DNA of 64,000 nucleotides from JADKBO01 sp965230345 (lineage in GTDB: Bacteria > Bacteroidota > Bacteroidia > Chitinophagales > Saprospiraceae). Under the pieces are notes generated by a model. It was not told the DNA's origin and made no database searches. It was given only the letters and a program-made list of their open reading frames with translations. Location of the stretch: positions 2,294,001 through 2,358,000 of the forward strand of contig CBDDKR010000002.1 in NCBI GenBank assembly GCA_965230345.1, read 5' to 3'. Positions 9,314 to 18,124 of the stretch are shown piece after piece. A program made the translations under genes and the position numbers. Position 1 is the stretch's first letter; every line of letters begins with the position of its first letter.

Positions 9314-10939
9314 CTAACTATAATATTCTTCTCTAAGTGCCTTAACTTTATCGTCAGTAAGGTATTCATCAAATGTCATCATTCGGTCGATGAATCCTTT
9401 CGGTGTAATTTCTAGTATTCGATTAGCAACAGTTGACATAAATGTATGATCATGAGATGCTAAGATTACAGTACCTGGGAAATTCACTGCACTTTCGTTA
9501 AAAGCCTGAATGCTCTCTAGGTCCAAATGGTTCGTTGGCTGATCCATCATGATGAGATTCGGATTTTGTATCATCATTCGACTGATCATACATCTAACTT
9601 TTTCTCCTCCACTCAATACATTGGTTTTTTTGTACAGATCGTCACCAGAAAATAGCATTTTTCCTAGGAAACCTCTTAGGTAGACTTCATCTAAATCAGT
9701 GACATGATCAGGAACAAATTCTCTCAACCAATCTATGATTGGAAGACCGTCTTCAAACAATTGATCATGTTCCAATGGAAGGTAGGCTTTTGTGATTGTC
9801 GTACCCCAATCAACACTTCCTTCGTCCATTTGCAGATCACCATTGATGATTTCAAAAAAGTGAGTAACAGCTAAAGAATCTCTACTGTAAATAGCTATTT
9901 TTTCACCTTTATTAATGGTAAGGTCAATGTTTTTAAATAATACTTTGCCATCTACCGACTTACTAAGGTTCTCTACAGATAGAATCTGATCTCCAGCTTC
10001 TCGAAGAGGTTGGAAAATGATGCCAGGATATTTTCTGTTACTAGGCTCTATTTCTTCAATAGATAGTTTGTCCAAAGCTTTTTTCCGAGCAGTTGCTTGT
10101 CTGGATTTTGATGCATTGGCGGAGAACCTAGATATGAATTCCATCATGGCTTTACGCTTATCTTCTATTTTTTTGTTTTTATCAGCTTGCTGCCTCAATG
10201 CAAGTTGTGACGATTCATACCAGAATGTATAATTGCCCGTGAATACCTTTATTTTACCAAAGTCTACATTAGCCACATGGGTGCAAACCGCATCTAAGAA
10301 GTGTCTATCGTGACTTACGACTAAGACAATATTTGGATAGTCTGCAAGAAAATCTTCCAACCAAGCAATGGTCTCAATATCCAATCCATTCGTAGGCTCA
10401 TCCAAAAGCAGAATGTCTGGATTGCCAAATAGGGCTTGGGCAAGAAGTACCCTCACCTTAAGCTCTGTGGAAAGATCAGCCATTTTGGTTTGGTGTAGGT
10501 TTTCTTTTATTCCAAGACTGGATAGAAGACTTCCCGCTTCACTTTCTGATTCATAACCTCCCATTTCTCCAAATTGTGCTTCAAGTTCTCCAGCTTTCAT
10601 CCCATCCTCTTCGGTAAAATTTTCTTTGGCATAAATGGCTGTTCTTTCTTGATTTATTTTCCACAATTCTTCATACCCCATGAGTACAGTATCTAACACA
10701 GTATACTCGTCAAACTCAAAATGATTCTGTTTTAAAACTGCCATTCTTTCTCCTGGAGTTATACTAACATCTCCTTTATTGGCATCTATTTCACCACTTA
10801 GGATTTTAAGAAACGTTGACTTTCCAGCGCCATTTGCTCCAATGACACCATAGCAATTTCCCTTGGTGAAATTCAATGATACTTCATCAAATAATACTCT
10901 TTTACCGTATGCTAGTGTAATGTTATTAGTACTTATCAT
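9314..10939 (-). CDS. ABC-F family ATPase (YbiT-like) with one degenerate nucleotide site
   Basis: Cytosolic ABC-F protein with two ATPase domains and no membrane part; relatives act at the ribosome. Length 541 is normal. Domain 1 has Walker A GANGAGKST (34-42), Walker B LLLDEPTN (177-184) and switch His210, but its signature is LSTEL (156-160) instead of LSGGE. Domain 2 has no Walker A (346-358 reads GEKIAIYSRDSLA), its Walker B ends in DQ (466-467) where a catalytic Glu is expected, yet its signature LSGGE (442-446) and His496 are intact. Because each site combines the Walker motifs of one domain with the signature of the other, one site is complete and the other lacks all three elements. 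The linker (about 245-300) is charged, as usual. Start ATG has a -7 box 23 bp upstream. Confidence 0.9.
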   Translation of the reverse strand: MISTNNITLAYGKRVLFDEVSLNFTKGNCYGVIGANGAGKSTFLKILSGEIDANKGDVSITPGERMAVLKQNHFEFDEYTVLDTVLMGYEELWKINQERTAIYAKENFTEEDGMKAGELEAQFGEMGGYESESEAGSLLSSLGIKENLHQTKMADLSTELKVRVLLAQALFGNPDILLLDEPTNGLDIETIAWLEDFLADYPNIVLVVSHDRHFLDAVCTHVANVDFGKIKVFTGNYTFWYESSQLALRQQADKNKKIEDKRKAMMEFISRFSANASKSRQATARKKALDKLSIEEIEPSNRKYPGIIFQPLREAGDQILSVENLSKSVDGKVLFKNIDLTINKGEKIAIYSRDSLAVTHFFEIINGDLQMDEGSVDWGTTITKAYLPLEHDQLFEDGLPIIDWLREFVPDHVTDLDEVYLRGFLGKMLFSGDDLYKKTNVLSGGEKVRCMISRMMIQNPNLIMMDQPTNHLDLESIQAFNESAVNFPGTVILASHDHTFMSTVANRILEITPKGFIDRMMTFDEYLTDDKVKALREEYYS

Positions 10940-10962
10940 TTACTCTTAAGTTTAACGAGCGG

Positions 10963-10970
10963 CAAAGGTA
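10963..10970 (-). promoter_or_regulatory. -7 box TACCTTTG for the ABC-F gene
   Basis: On the minus strand TACCTTTG matches TAnnTTTG and ends 23 bp before the ABC-F start codon. No clear -33 TTG was found. Confidence 0.4.
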
Positions 10971-11087
10971 ATTATATTCAGCATTCTCATGTCTGAAAAT
11001 GGATGAATTTGATCTTAATTACGTCATGGAATTGCAATATGACAGGCAAGCACCAGATATTCAACGAAAAAATGAATACGAATAAAA

Positions 11088-11792
11088 TTATCTCGTCGAT
11101 TGAATATAATCTTTAAGAAGGTTTTGCAGAAAGGTCAAGTAGTCCGAATTGGTGATTTCTAAACCTAATTCATCTGATAGGTGTAATGCCAGTTGTTTTA
11201 GAAAATCTCGATTCTCAAGAGTTTGATGATTTTGATATCTAGCAATGGTTTTTTTTATCAATAAAAACTGATCATCATTAAAAGATTTAAGTTTTGAAGA
11301 TAAAGAGGTGTTATTGGTAGATTTTCTATCTATTATGGCATCGCTAAAGGCCGTGTTTGATTGCTGTGTGATGACAATGGTTTGTCCAAGCTGATCACCG
11401 ATTCGTTGACGATGATTGTTGGTTATAATATTTGTAATTCCAATGATTCCCATAGAGCCTGTAACGTCAACAAGACGAAATACCCAACGAAGTAAGCTGT
11501 CTTCAATGGTGGGCATTCCACCTCGGATAGAAATCACCTTAATGCCCATAATTTTCTTTCCAGGAGTTTGTCCAGAATTGAAGATTTCGAATAAAAAATG
11601 ATACAGTACTATGGTGGGTATCATCAATAGCCCCAATAGTGTGCTGTTTCCAAACGTGATGGAGCTAAGGATAGAAAAACCAATTGCCGCAAATATAGAA
11701 TCTAAAATGTAGGCTACAATACGAGTACCAACACTTGCTAGTTCAAAGGTTATTGAAATATTATGGGTTGATCGTATGTCAATGTTTTTCAT
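11088..11792 (-). CDS. RDD family membrane protein
   Basis: Integral membrane protein with an RDD domain: the arginine/aspartate-containing helices are visible as RIVAYILDSIFAAIGFSIL (about 24-42), then a second hydrophobic segment, TPGKKIMGIKV (about 77-87) and LLRWVFRLVDV. The C-terminal ~90 residues are soluble and predicted helical. It is divergent from the SpoIIM/MoxR/DUF58 operon; RDD genes very often accompany that gene set, so a shared membrane-envelope task is likely although the biochemical role is unknown. Confidence 0.88.
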   Translation of the reverse strand: MKNIDIRSTHNISITFELASVGTRIVAYILDSIFAAIGFSILSSITFGNSTLLGLLMIPTIVLYHFLFEIFNSGQTPGKKIMGIKVISIRGGMPTIEDSLLRWVFRLVDVTGSMGIIGITNIITNNHRQRIGDQLGQTIVITQQSNTAFSDAIIDRKSTNNTSLSSKLKSFNDDQFLLIKKTIARYQNHQTLENRDFLKQLALHLSDELGLEITNSDYLTFLQNLLKDYIQSTR

Positions 11793-11849
11793 TTGAAAGG
11801 GGTAATAATTCTAAAATATTAGGTTCAATTCTAAATCTTTGTTGATATT

Positions 11850-11876
11850 CAAATATAGAAAAAGATATTATATTTG
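11850..11876. promoter_or_regulatory. Back-to-back -7 boxes for the RDD gene and the SpoIIM operon
   Basis: Minus strand TATATTTG (11850-11857) points to the RDD gene; plus strand TATATTTG (11869-11876) points to the SpoIIM operon, whose GTG start lies 16 bp downstream. Both match TAnnTTTG exactly and are 11 bp apart. A TTG at 11842-11844 lies 24 bp before the plus-strand box, slightly wide for a -33 element. Confidence 0.5.
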
Positions 11877-11892
11877 GTGAAAAGTATATTTA

Positions 11893-13671
11893 GTGCTCGA
11901 ATCGCAATTCATCAGAGAGAATAGTCAAGATTGGAAAGACTTGGAAGTCTTACTGAAAAAGCCACATAGAGATGCTGATAAATTAAATGATCTTTTTGTG
12001 AAAGTTTCAAGTGATTTGGCTTACGCAAAAACTCATTTTCCTAAAAGGATGGTCAGAGTTTACCTAAATGATCTGACGAATCAAGTTTTTGCACTCATAT
12101 ATCATTCCAAGAAAAAGAATGAATTAACATCTTTGAAAAAATGGATTCGTACTACGATCCCTTTTGAAATTAAATCGGCTAAATCAGCATTTATCGTGTC
12201 ATTGTTGGTGTTTGTTGTTTCATTTGCCATTGGCGTATTTTCTGCAGCAAATGATTATGCGTTTGTTGAACAAATGTTAGGTCCAGATTACGTCGAGATG
12301 ACTGAGACCAATATCGCAAATGGAGACCCTATGGCAGTATATAAACAGAGCGGAAAATCGGATATGTTTTTCGGCATTACAACAAACAATATTCGTGTGG
12401 CCTTTTTTGCCTTCTTATTAGGAATACTCGGTGGACTTGGTACGATTTATATTTTGGTTTTTAATGGCATAATGATTGGGGCTTTCCAGTATCTATTCTA
12501 CAGCAAGGGATTACTCATGACCTCATTCTTTACGATTTGGATTCATGGCACTTTAGAAATCTCTGCCATTATTGTTGCTGGAGCTGCAGGAATCGTATTA
12601 GGTAATAGTATTACTATGCCAAAAACCTATAAACGATTTACTTCATTCAAACTTGGGGCTAAAAAATCGTTAAGAATTCTATTGACTACCGTACCGTTAT
12701 TTATCGTGGCAGGAGGTTTAGAATCATTTGTTACTCGATTGACGGATTTGCCTCTATTGCTTAAAGGATTGATCATTTTAACTTCTTTTTGTATCGTCCT
12801 GTTTATATATGTGATATACCCATATTATTTGGCTGAAGAAGAGATTGAGGATAATGAAAAAGATCTGATTTGGTTGGCAAAAGGTGAGCACCTGAGAGAA
12901 ATTGCTTTTGTGGAACAGAAGAGTATTTCTCAAACTTTTTCAGATGCAATTTCTATGACAAAGAAGTTTTTTGTTGGTAGTTCCTCTAGAAGTTTGATTT
13001 ATATGATGGTGGGCGCTAGTGTAATTATGTACACGATTTTGCACCTTATGTATGATGGAACTATGATGTATTTTGTATCAGAAGAGTTGGTGAGAATTGT
13101 ATTGGCGGCATTGATAATCTTTGTATTGCTAACAGCAACAAAGAAGTTGTTTCCAACGGGGAATAATGAAACGCTGTTTAGTCAGAAAAGAATGTTATTA
13201 TCATTATTGTGTTTGACACCGTATTGGGTAGTGTTTTATGCTTTTCCGATTAAATGGAGCTTATTGATTGCGATTGTAATTCCACCTCAATGGGGAATGA
13301 TTTTAGCCTATAGGTGGTATAATGGATCAACGTTCAATAATGCTCTCGTATTTTCTACGTTCAAAGAATCTTTTAACAATTGGTTGGTACATTTCATGAT
13401 GATTTTTCTGTGTTGGCTACTTCTCTTTATTATCCCTAATTTAACCAATACAATAGTTTTTAATCCAGTAGTTCAACTGTTGGATTGGCATGGATTATTT
13501 AATAATGCGGATGTGCTCGTTATTTGGTTAAAAGGTATAATGTCGATTTTTATATCACCTGTAATAATTATCCTGATGTATTATCTACACGTATTTATAT
13601 ATACATCTAATAAGTGTAATAAGAGTAGTCTGGATCTTAAAATTGCTTTTAACCATTTGTTTAAATCTTGA
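11893..13671 (+). CDS. SpoIIM (stage II sporulation protein M)-domain membrane protein with extra C-terminal membrane domain
   Basis: First gene of a five-gene operon. Residues 1 to about 320 match the SpoIIM/DUF95 pattern: a soluble helical N-terminus (LLKKPHRDADKLNDLF, AYAKTHFP), a first helix near 98-118, and then closely spaced helices with FTIWIHGTLEISAIIVAGA. Residues about 325-592 add a second block of roughly six hydrophobic segments that I do not recognise. A stand-alone SpoIIM-type protein is about 320-340 residues, so this looks like a fusion with a neighbouring membrane protein. The organism is not a spore former; the family name is historical. GTG start at 11893; stop overlaps the next gene by TGATG. 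Confidence 0.8.
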   Translation: MLESQFIRENSQDWKDLEVLLKKPHRDADKLNDLFVKVSSDLAYAKTHFPKRMVRVYLNDLTNQVFALIYHSKKKNELTSLKKWIRTTIPFEIKSAKSAFIVSLLVFVVSFAIGVFSAANDYAFVEQMLGPDYVEMTETNIANGDPMAVYKQSGKSDMFFGITTNNIRVAFFAFLLGILGGLGTIYILVFNGIMIGAFQYLFYSKGLLMTSFFTIWIHGTLEISAIIVAGAAGIVLGNSITMPKTYKRFTSFKLGAKKSLRILLTTVPLFIVAGGLESFVTRLTDLPLLLKGLIILTSFCIVLFIYVIYPYYLAEEEIEDNEKDLIWLAKGEHLREIAFVEQKSISQTFSDAISMTKKFFVGSSSRSLIYMMVGASVIMYTILHLMYDGTMMYFVSEELVRIVLAALIIFVLLTATKKLFPTGNNETLFSQKRMLLSLLCLTPYWVVFYAFPIKWSLLIAIVIPPQWGMILAYRWYNGSTFNNALVFSTFKESFNNWLVHFMMIFLCWLLLFIIPNLTNTIVFNPVVQLLDWHGLFNNADVLVIWLKGIMSIFISPVIIILMYYLHVFIYTSNKCNKSSLDLKIAFNHLFKS

Positions 13672-14321
13672 TGAATTTGATGAAGTATTGGTTAGCAATC
13701 ATAATGTTTATTCCTATTTTGGCCTTATCACAAAGTGACACAAGTGAGACATCCATTTATGATCCAGTGTTGAAGAAATATAAGTTTGAAAAGACTAGAC
13801 AATCTTGGGTGCTAAAAGAGTTTGATGTTCCTGAAGAATCAATAGATAAGCCAGATATTCCAAAAAGCACAGAAGGCGTTGGAACCTTTGTGACGGCTTT
13901 AGGATATATGGGAGTGATGGCTCTTTTGGTTTTGATCGTGTATATGGCTATTAGATATTCACCACAAAAAAAGAATGAAATACTATTGGATGAAGAACCA
14001 GAAGATTTCAATCTTAAGAAGGTAGATGTCGTGTCAATGTACGATATGGCCATCCAGAGTAAAGATTATAGACTTGCTCTTCGTTATCAATTTTTAAGGC
14101 TGTTAAAATATTTAGATCTTAAGAATTACATAGTTTGGGAAAAGGACAAAACGAATCGTCAGTACGCTAACGAAATAAAGCAACCTGAACTTAAGGAAAG
14201 ATTTAATCAGTTGATCTTGGTATTTGAAAAGACATGGTATGGGCAAGGGGCATTGGATGTAGAAGGGTTTGAAAAAGCGAATCATCATTTTGAAGTTTTT
14301 TTTAAACTAAATGAGCGATGA
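13671..14321 (+). CDS. DUF4129-domain membrane protein
   Basis: Second gene of the operon, 216 residues from ATG 13671, which overlaps the previous stop. A signal-like N-terminus ends near ALSQS, a membrane helix lies at about 70-92, and the C-terminal soluble part (YQFLRLLKYLDLKNYI, then TWYGQGALDVEGFEKANHHF) matches the DUF4129 pattern. DUF4129 proteins occur with MoxR and DUF58 partners and sometimes with transglutaminase-like domains; no catalytic residues are visible here. Confidence 0.75.
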   Translation: MNLMKYWLAIIMFIPILALSQSDTSETSIYDPVLKKYKFEKTRQSWVLKEFDVPEESIDKPDIPKSTEGVGTFVTALGYMGVMALLVLIVYMAIRYSPQKKNEILLDEEPEDFNLKKVDVVSMYDMAIQSKDYRLALRYQFLRLLKYLDLKNYIVWEKDKTNRQYANEIKQPELKERFNQLILVFEKTWYGQGALDVEGFEKANHHFEVFFKLNER

Positions 14322-15517
14322 ACGGAAGGTACATAGTCATTGGTGTTGGAGTTTTATTAGCTGCCTTAGGTGTTTTTTTCTCTGTGTATGAAAACAAGTC
14401 CATTCCTGATTATAAGTGGCAAAAAAGCTTGAGTTTTGAAGATGATCAACCTTTGGGGTATAAAGGATTCTATGAGCTTCTTCAAGCAAAATTTGGTGAA
14501 GGACAGATTGAATATGAATTGAAGTTGGATCCTGCTTCTTGGAATGGAATGGATTCATTTGGGGTAATTATTTTGGATGATGAGGTCGCATTAAGTAGTC
14601 AAATCGTCCAAGATATTACAGAAGCTGGTGGAAGTCTATTGATTGTTTCTGAGGATTTGAATATGGATAATGTAGTTGAAGATGAGTATTCCCTAGAGAC
14701 TTTGGGTACATATTCTAAAGTAACCTTTGGTATGCTTGATTTTCATTGGCTTGAAAAGGATTCTATAGTTATTGGAAGAGATTCATTCTACGTCGCATCA
14801 AAAGAATTTAAACCATTGGAGTTGAATGACTTCAATTTTATATCTGATCCCTACAATAGTTGTGAAACTTTAGTCATGGGAGAAGAATTTGATCCAATAT
14901 GTGTTAAGCAAGATCGTACTTTGGGGAGCTTTATATGGCATGCAAATCCGATTATGTTTCAAAATTTTGCTCTAAAGCAAGGGTGTTATATTCCTCATTT
15001 TGATCATGTGATCGGTCAACTAAAAGGCAATATGATTTTTGTTGGCAATGGAATAATGGGAGCACCTTCAAAAAAATGGAATAGTCCTTTGGAGTACATT
15101 TTGCAACATGATGCGCTGATGAGAGCCTATTGGTTATGCATTATTATGATCGTATTATACTATTTTTTTACAGGCGTAAGAAGGCAAAAAGCCGTACCAA
15201 TAATTATGCCTATAAGAAATACAAGTTTAGAATATGCGGACACATTGACCGAGTTGTATTTGAGTCAAAATCAAAATAGGAAATTGGTTCTTCGCATGCA
15301 TAGGAATTTTATAAATTATGTGAGATCATCCTATTTGTTGGATGCAAAAGACAATGATAATATTCCCCGATTAGCTCGGAAATCTGGAATAGGTGAAGAT
15401 GTCTTACGTAGAATTATGACAACGTTTGAAAATGCACAAAATGGACATCCGTTTAACGACAGGCAGTTGTTTGAATTGGATAGACAGTTAGAAAGTTTTT
15501 ATAAGAAAAAGGAATAG
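14318..15517 (+). CDS. DUF4350-domain membrane protein
   Basis: Third gene of the operon, overlapping the previous one by ATGA. An N-terminal helix (about 3-21), a soluble central domain (about 25-260) that includes GYKGFYELLQAKFGE and ILDDEVALS, a second helix (about 270-288, WLCIIMIVLYYFFTGV) and a helical C-terminal cytosolic part. This is the organisation of DUF4350 proteins found between DUF4129 and MoxR genes. The central domain resembles the ThuA/glutamine amidotransferase-like fold often noted for DUF4350; I see no intact catalytic triad. Confidence 0.72.
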   Translation: MNGRYIVIGVGVLLAALGVFFSVYENKSIPDYKWQKSLSFEDDQPLGYKGFYELLQAKFGEGQIEYELKLDPASWNGMDSFGVIILDDEVALSSQIVQDITEAGGSLLIVSEDLNMDNVVEDEYSLETLGTYSKVTFGMLDFHWLEKDSIVIGRDSFYVASKEFKPLELNDFNFISDPYNSCETLVMGEEFDPICVKQDRTLGSFIWHANPIMFQNFALKQGCYIPHFDHVIGQLKGNMIFVGNGIMGAPSKKWNSPLEYILQHDALMRAYWLCIIMIVLYYFFTGVRRQKAVPIIMPIRNTSLEYADTLTELYLSQNQNRKLVLRMHRNFINYVRSSYLLDAKDNDNIPRLARKSGIGEDVLRRIMTTFENAQNGHPFNDRQLFELDRQLESFYKKKE

Positions 15518-15521
15518 TAAT

Positions 15522-16508
15522 ATGGAAAATCAATTTATTGATGAACAGGCTGGATCTGAAGCCAATGAATTTTTCAAAGAGAAGATTGAAGGGTTGATGT
15601 CTGAAAGTCAAAAGGTCTTGGTAGGGCAAGATGAACACATTAAATTGGCATTGATTTGTTTGCTTTGTGAAGGGCATGTATTGTTGGAAGGAGCTCCAGG
15701 CATTGCCAAGACTTTAACCGCTAGAGTGTTTGCCAAACTTCTAAGCACAGATTTTAAAAGAATTCAATTTACGCCAGATTTGCTTCCAGCTGATATTATT
15801 GGAAATTCAGTATTTAATATGGAGTCCTCCAGCTTTAGCTTCAAAAAAGGACCACTGTTCAGTAATGTGGTTCTCATTGATGAAATCAATAGGTCTCCTG
15901 CAAAAACGCAATCTGCATTATTTGAAGCAATGGGGGAAAAGCAGATTACAAATGATGGTGTGAGCCATCGGATGAAAGATCCTTTTATCGTAATGGCAAC
16001 ACAAAACCCGATTGAACAAGAAGGAACGTACAGATTGCCCGAAGCACAATTGGATCGATTTTTAATGAAGATTATTCTGGATTACCCATCGGAATCTGAT
16101 GAGTTGGAGATTCTTAAAAGGTTTAAAAATCATACGGGGTATCTTACGTTGTCTGAAGTGAATGCCGTGCTTAATAATGAAGATATAGATCGTATGAGGG
16201 ACATGATGAAGAATGTGGTGATCAATGATCAAATTCTAAATTATATTACTAAAATAGTACAAAATACTCGAGATCACGCCAAATTATTCTTAGGAGCTTC
16301 GCCCAGAGCCAGTTTGGCTTTGTTGATGACATCGAAGGCCAACGCTTTATTGGAAGGAAGAGAGTTCGTTATTCCAGAAGACATAAAGTATATGGCACCA
16401 TTTGTATTAAATCACCGGATTATATTGTCTCCAGAATCCGAAATGGAAGGAATTACTTCCTTTAAAGTCATAGAAGAAATCATTCATGATATAGAGGTGC
16501 CAAGGTAA
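15522..16508 (+). CDS. MoxR-family AAA+ ATPase
   Basis: Cytosolic AAA+ chaperone-like ATPase (328 residues). Walker A GAPGIAKT near residue 58, Walker B VVLIDEINR near 117, sensor 1 ATQNPIEQEGTY near 162 and the LPEAQLDRF arginine-finger region are all present. MoxR ATPases act with vWA-domain partners to mature or insert protein complexes; the DUF58 protein encoded 3 bp downstream is the obvious partner. Target unknown. Confidence 0.92.
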   Translation: MENQFIDEQAGSEANEFFKEKIEGLMSESQKVLVGQDEHIKLALICLLCEGHVLLEGAPGIAKTLTARVFAKLLSTDFKRIQFTPDLLPADIIGNSVFNMESSSFSFKKGPLFSNVVLIDEINRSPAKTQSALFEAMGEKQITNDGVSHRMKDPFIVMATQNPIEQEGTYRLPEAQLDRFLMKIILDYPSESDELEILKRFKNHTGYLTLSEVNAVLNNEDIDRMRDMMKNVVINDQILNYITKIVQNTRDHAKLFLGASPRASLALLMTSKANALLEGREFVIPEDIKYMAPFVLNHRIILSPESEMEGITSFKVIEEIIHDIEVPR

Positions 16509-16511
16509 CTT

Positions 16512-17831
16512 ATGTATTTGTCATTGAGGTTTTATAAGGTTTTGGGAATTGGAGTCATTCTTTATTTGTTAGGTGTGGCGTGGGAGTCCTTTATTTGGAC
16601 TGGTAATATGTATGTTGTATTTGTCCTGATCATTGCAGCATGGGAATTCCTTATCCTAAAACGAATAATGAAAAGAGTAACTGTTGAACGATTTGTTGCA
16701 GATCAGTTGTCGATGGGGGAATGGAATATAATTAAATATCATGTCCGGAATTCTAACTCCAAATCCATCAAGTTACAATTGAACGATGAATTACCTTTTC
16801 AACTTCAAAATAGACGAGATTATTTGTTTGAATTCGAAATCAAAGGAAATGCCGAACATAATTCTGAATTTTCATTTAGACCAGTGACTAGGGGAAATTA
16901 TGAATTTGGGAGTATTTCTCTTTTTGGAATCGGAAGTGTGCTCGGTCTGGTTGAATTTAAAAAGATAATGATTGTCCCGCTTACGATAAAAGTGTTCCCA
17001 AATATCGTTCAAATGAGAAAGGCTGAGTTGAATTTTATGTCGAAGGCGAGGCTGATAGATGGCGCTTATAGGACCAAAAGAATAGGGATTAGTGATGAGT
17101 TCGAATCCATTCGTTCTTATTTGCCTGGCGATTCGGTTCGATTGGTCAATTGGAAAGCAACTTCTCGTGTAGGAAAGTTGCGTGTGAATAATTATGAAGA
17201 CAAAAGAAGTCAGGATATTTATATTGCAATAGATAAGGGGAGATCAATGGAAATGCCTTTTGATGGATTGTCCTTGTTAGATCATTCCATTAACGCTGGA
17301 TTAGCATTGAGTAATATCATTCTAAAGAAAAATGATAATGTGGGATTGATAGGATTTGAAAAAGAGGTAGATACGTTTGTAAAAGCAAATTTAAAGAGTG
17401 GACAATTAGAATTGATATTAAATAAGTTGTACCATCAGAAAACGAGCTTTTATGAACCAAATTTTGAATCACTTTACTTCCATGTTCGGAAAAAGTTGCA
17501 AAAAAGAACGGTCTTGATCCTTTTTACCAATTTTGAATCATTGGCTGATTTAAAGCGCAATATGAAGTACCTTAAACTACTGAATAGATCACATTTACTT
17601 ATTTTGTTTATGTTTGAAAATACTGCTTTACGAGAGGCACTGAACCATAGAACCCAGACAAAACATGAAGTATATAGAAAGACTATGATTGGTTCTTTAC
17701 TGACAGAGAAAAAGCTCATGTCCAATCTTTTAAATAGAAATGGAATTCATACTGTTTTGACTGATTCTACTCGAATTACTCTAGAAGCAATAAATAAATA
17801 CTTAGAGTTCAAATCACTCAATCGTATTTGA
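16512..17831 (+). CDS. DUF58 / vWA-like membrane protein, MoxR partner
   Basis: Last gene of the operon. Two N-terminal helices (about 8-27 and 31-50), a beta-rich domain, then the DUF58 signature (DEFESIRSYLPGDSVRLVNWKATSR, here residues about 197-221) and a vWA-like core. The metal-site loop reads AIDKGRSME: the usual D-x-S-x-S is D-x-G-x-S. Downstream a weak hairpin lies at 17882-17900. The pairing with MoxR is established for the family; what the complex does here is unknown. Confidence 0.88.
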   Translation: MYLSLRFYKVLGIGVILYLLGVAWESFIWTGNMYVVFVLIIAAWEFLILKRIMKRVTVERFVADQLSMGEWNIIKYHVRNSNSKSIKLQLNDELPFQLQNRRDYLFEFEIKGNAEHNSEFSFRPVTRGNYEFGSISLFGIGSVLGLVEFKKIMIVPLTIKVFPNIVQMRKAELNFMSKARLIDGAYRTKRIGISDEFESIRSYLPGDSVRLVNWKATSRVGKLRVNNYEDKRSQDIYIAIDKGRSMEMPFDGLSLLDHSINAGLALSNIILKKNDNVGLIGFEKEVDTFVKANLKSGQLELILNKLYHQKTSFYEPNFESLYFHVRKKLQKRTVLILFTNFESLADLKRNMKYLKLLNRSHLLILFMFENTALREALNHRTQTKHEVYRKTMIGSLLTEKKLMSNLLNRNGIHTVLTDSTRITLEAINKYLEFKSLNRI

Positions 17832-18124
17832 GAAAAGTTTTTAATTGAACCAAAGTATTGGTATTTTGTATAATTACTTCCCAGGGATAGAGTAACCCTG
17901 TTTTTGCTGGACAAACTTATATTAACCTAACCAAAATTATATAGGGATTTATGTCACAATTACTTCGGGAAAGAAGTATGTTAATCGTTTAAACTACTTA
18001 GCACAATAAACTTGAAGATTAGGTTATCCTTATTTATCTGAAATGGAGGTAAAATTACCAACATATTATTCGGTTTATTGGCTATGATTTGATATTTTGC
18101 AGTTTAAACACAATTACCAATCAG
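17832..18124. other. Intergenic region with weak terminator at 17882-17905
   Basis: About 290 bp. CAGGG (17882-17886) and CCCTG (17896-17900) form a 5-bp stem with a 9-nt loop followed by five T, a weak terminator for the operon ending at 17831. No exact TAnnTTTG box was found upstream of the protease gene. Confidence 0.35.
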
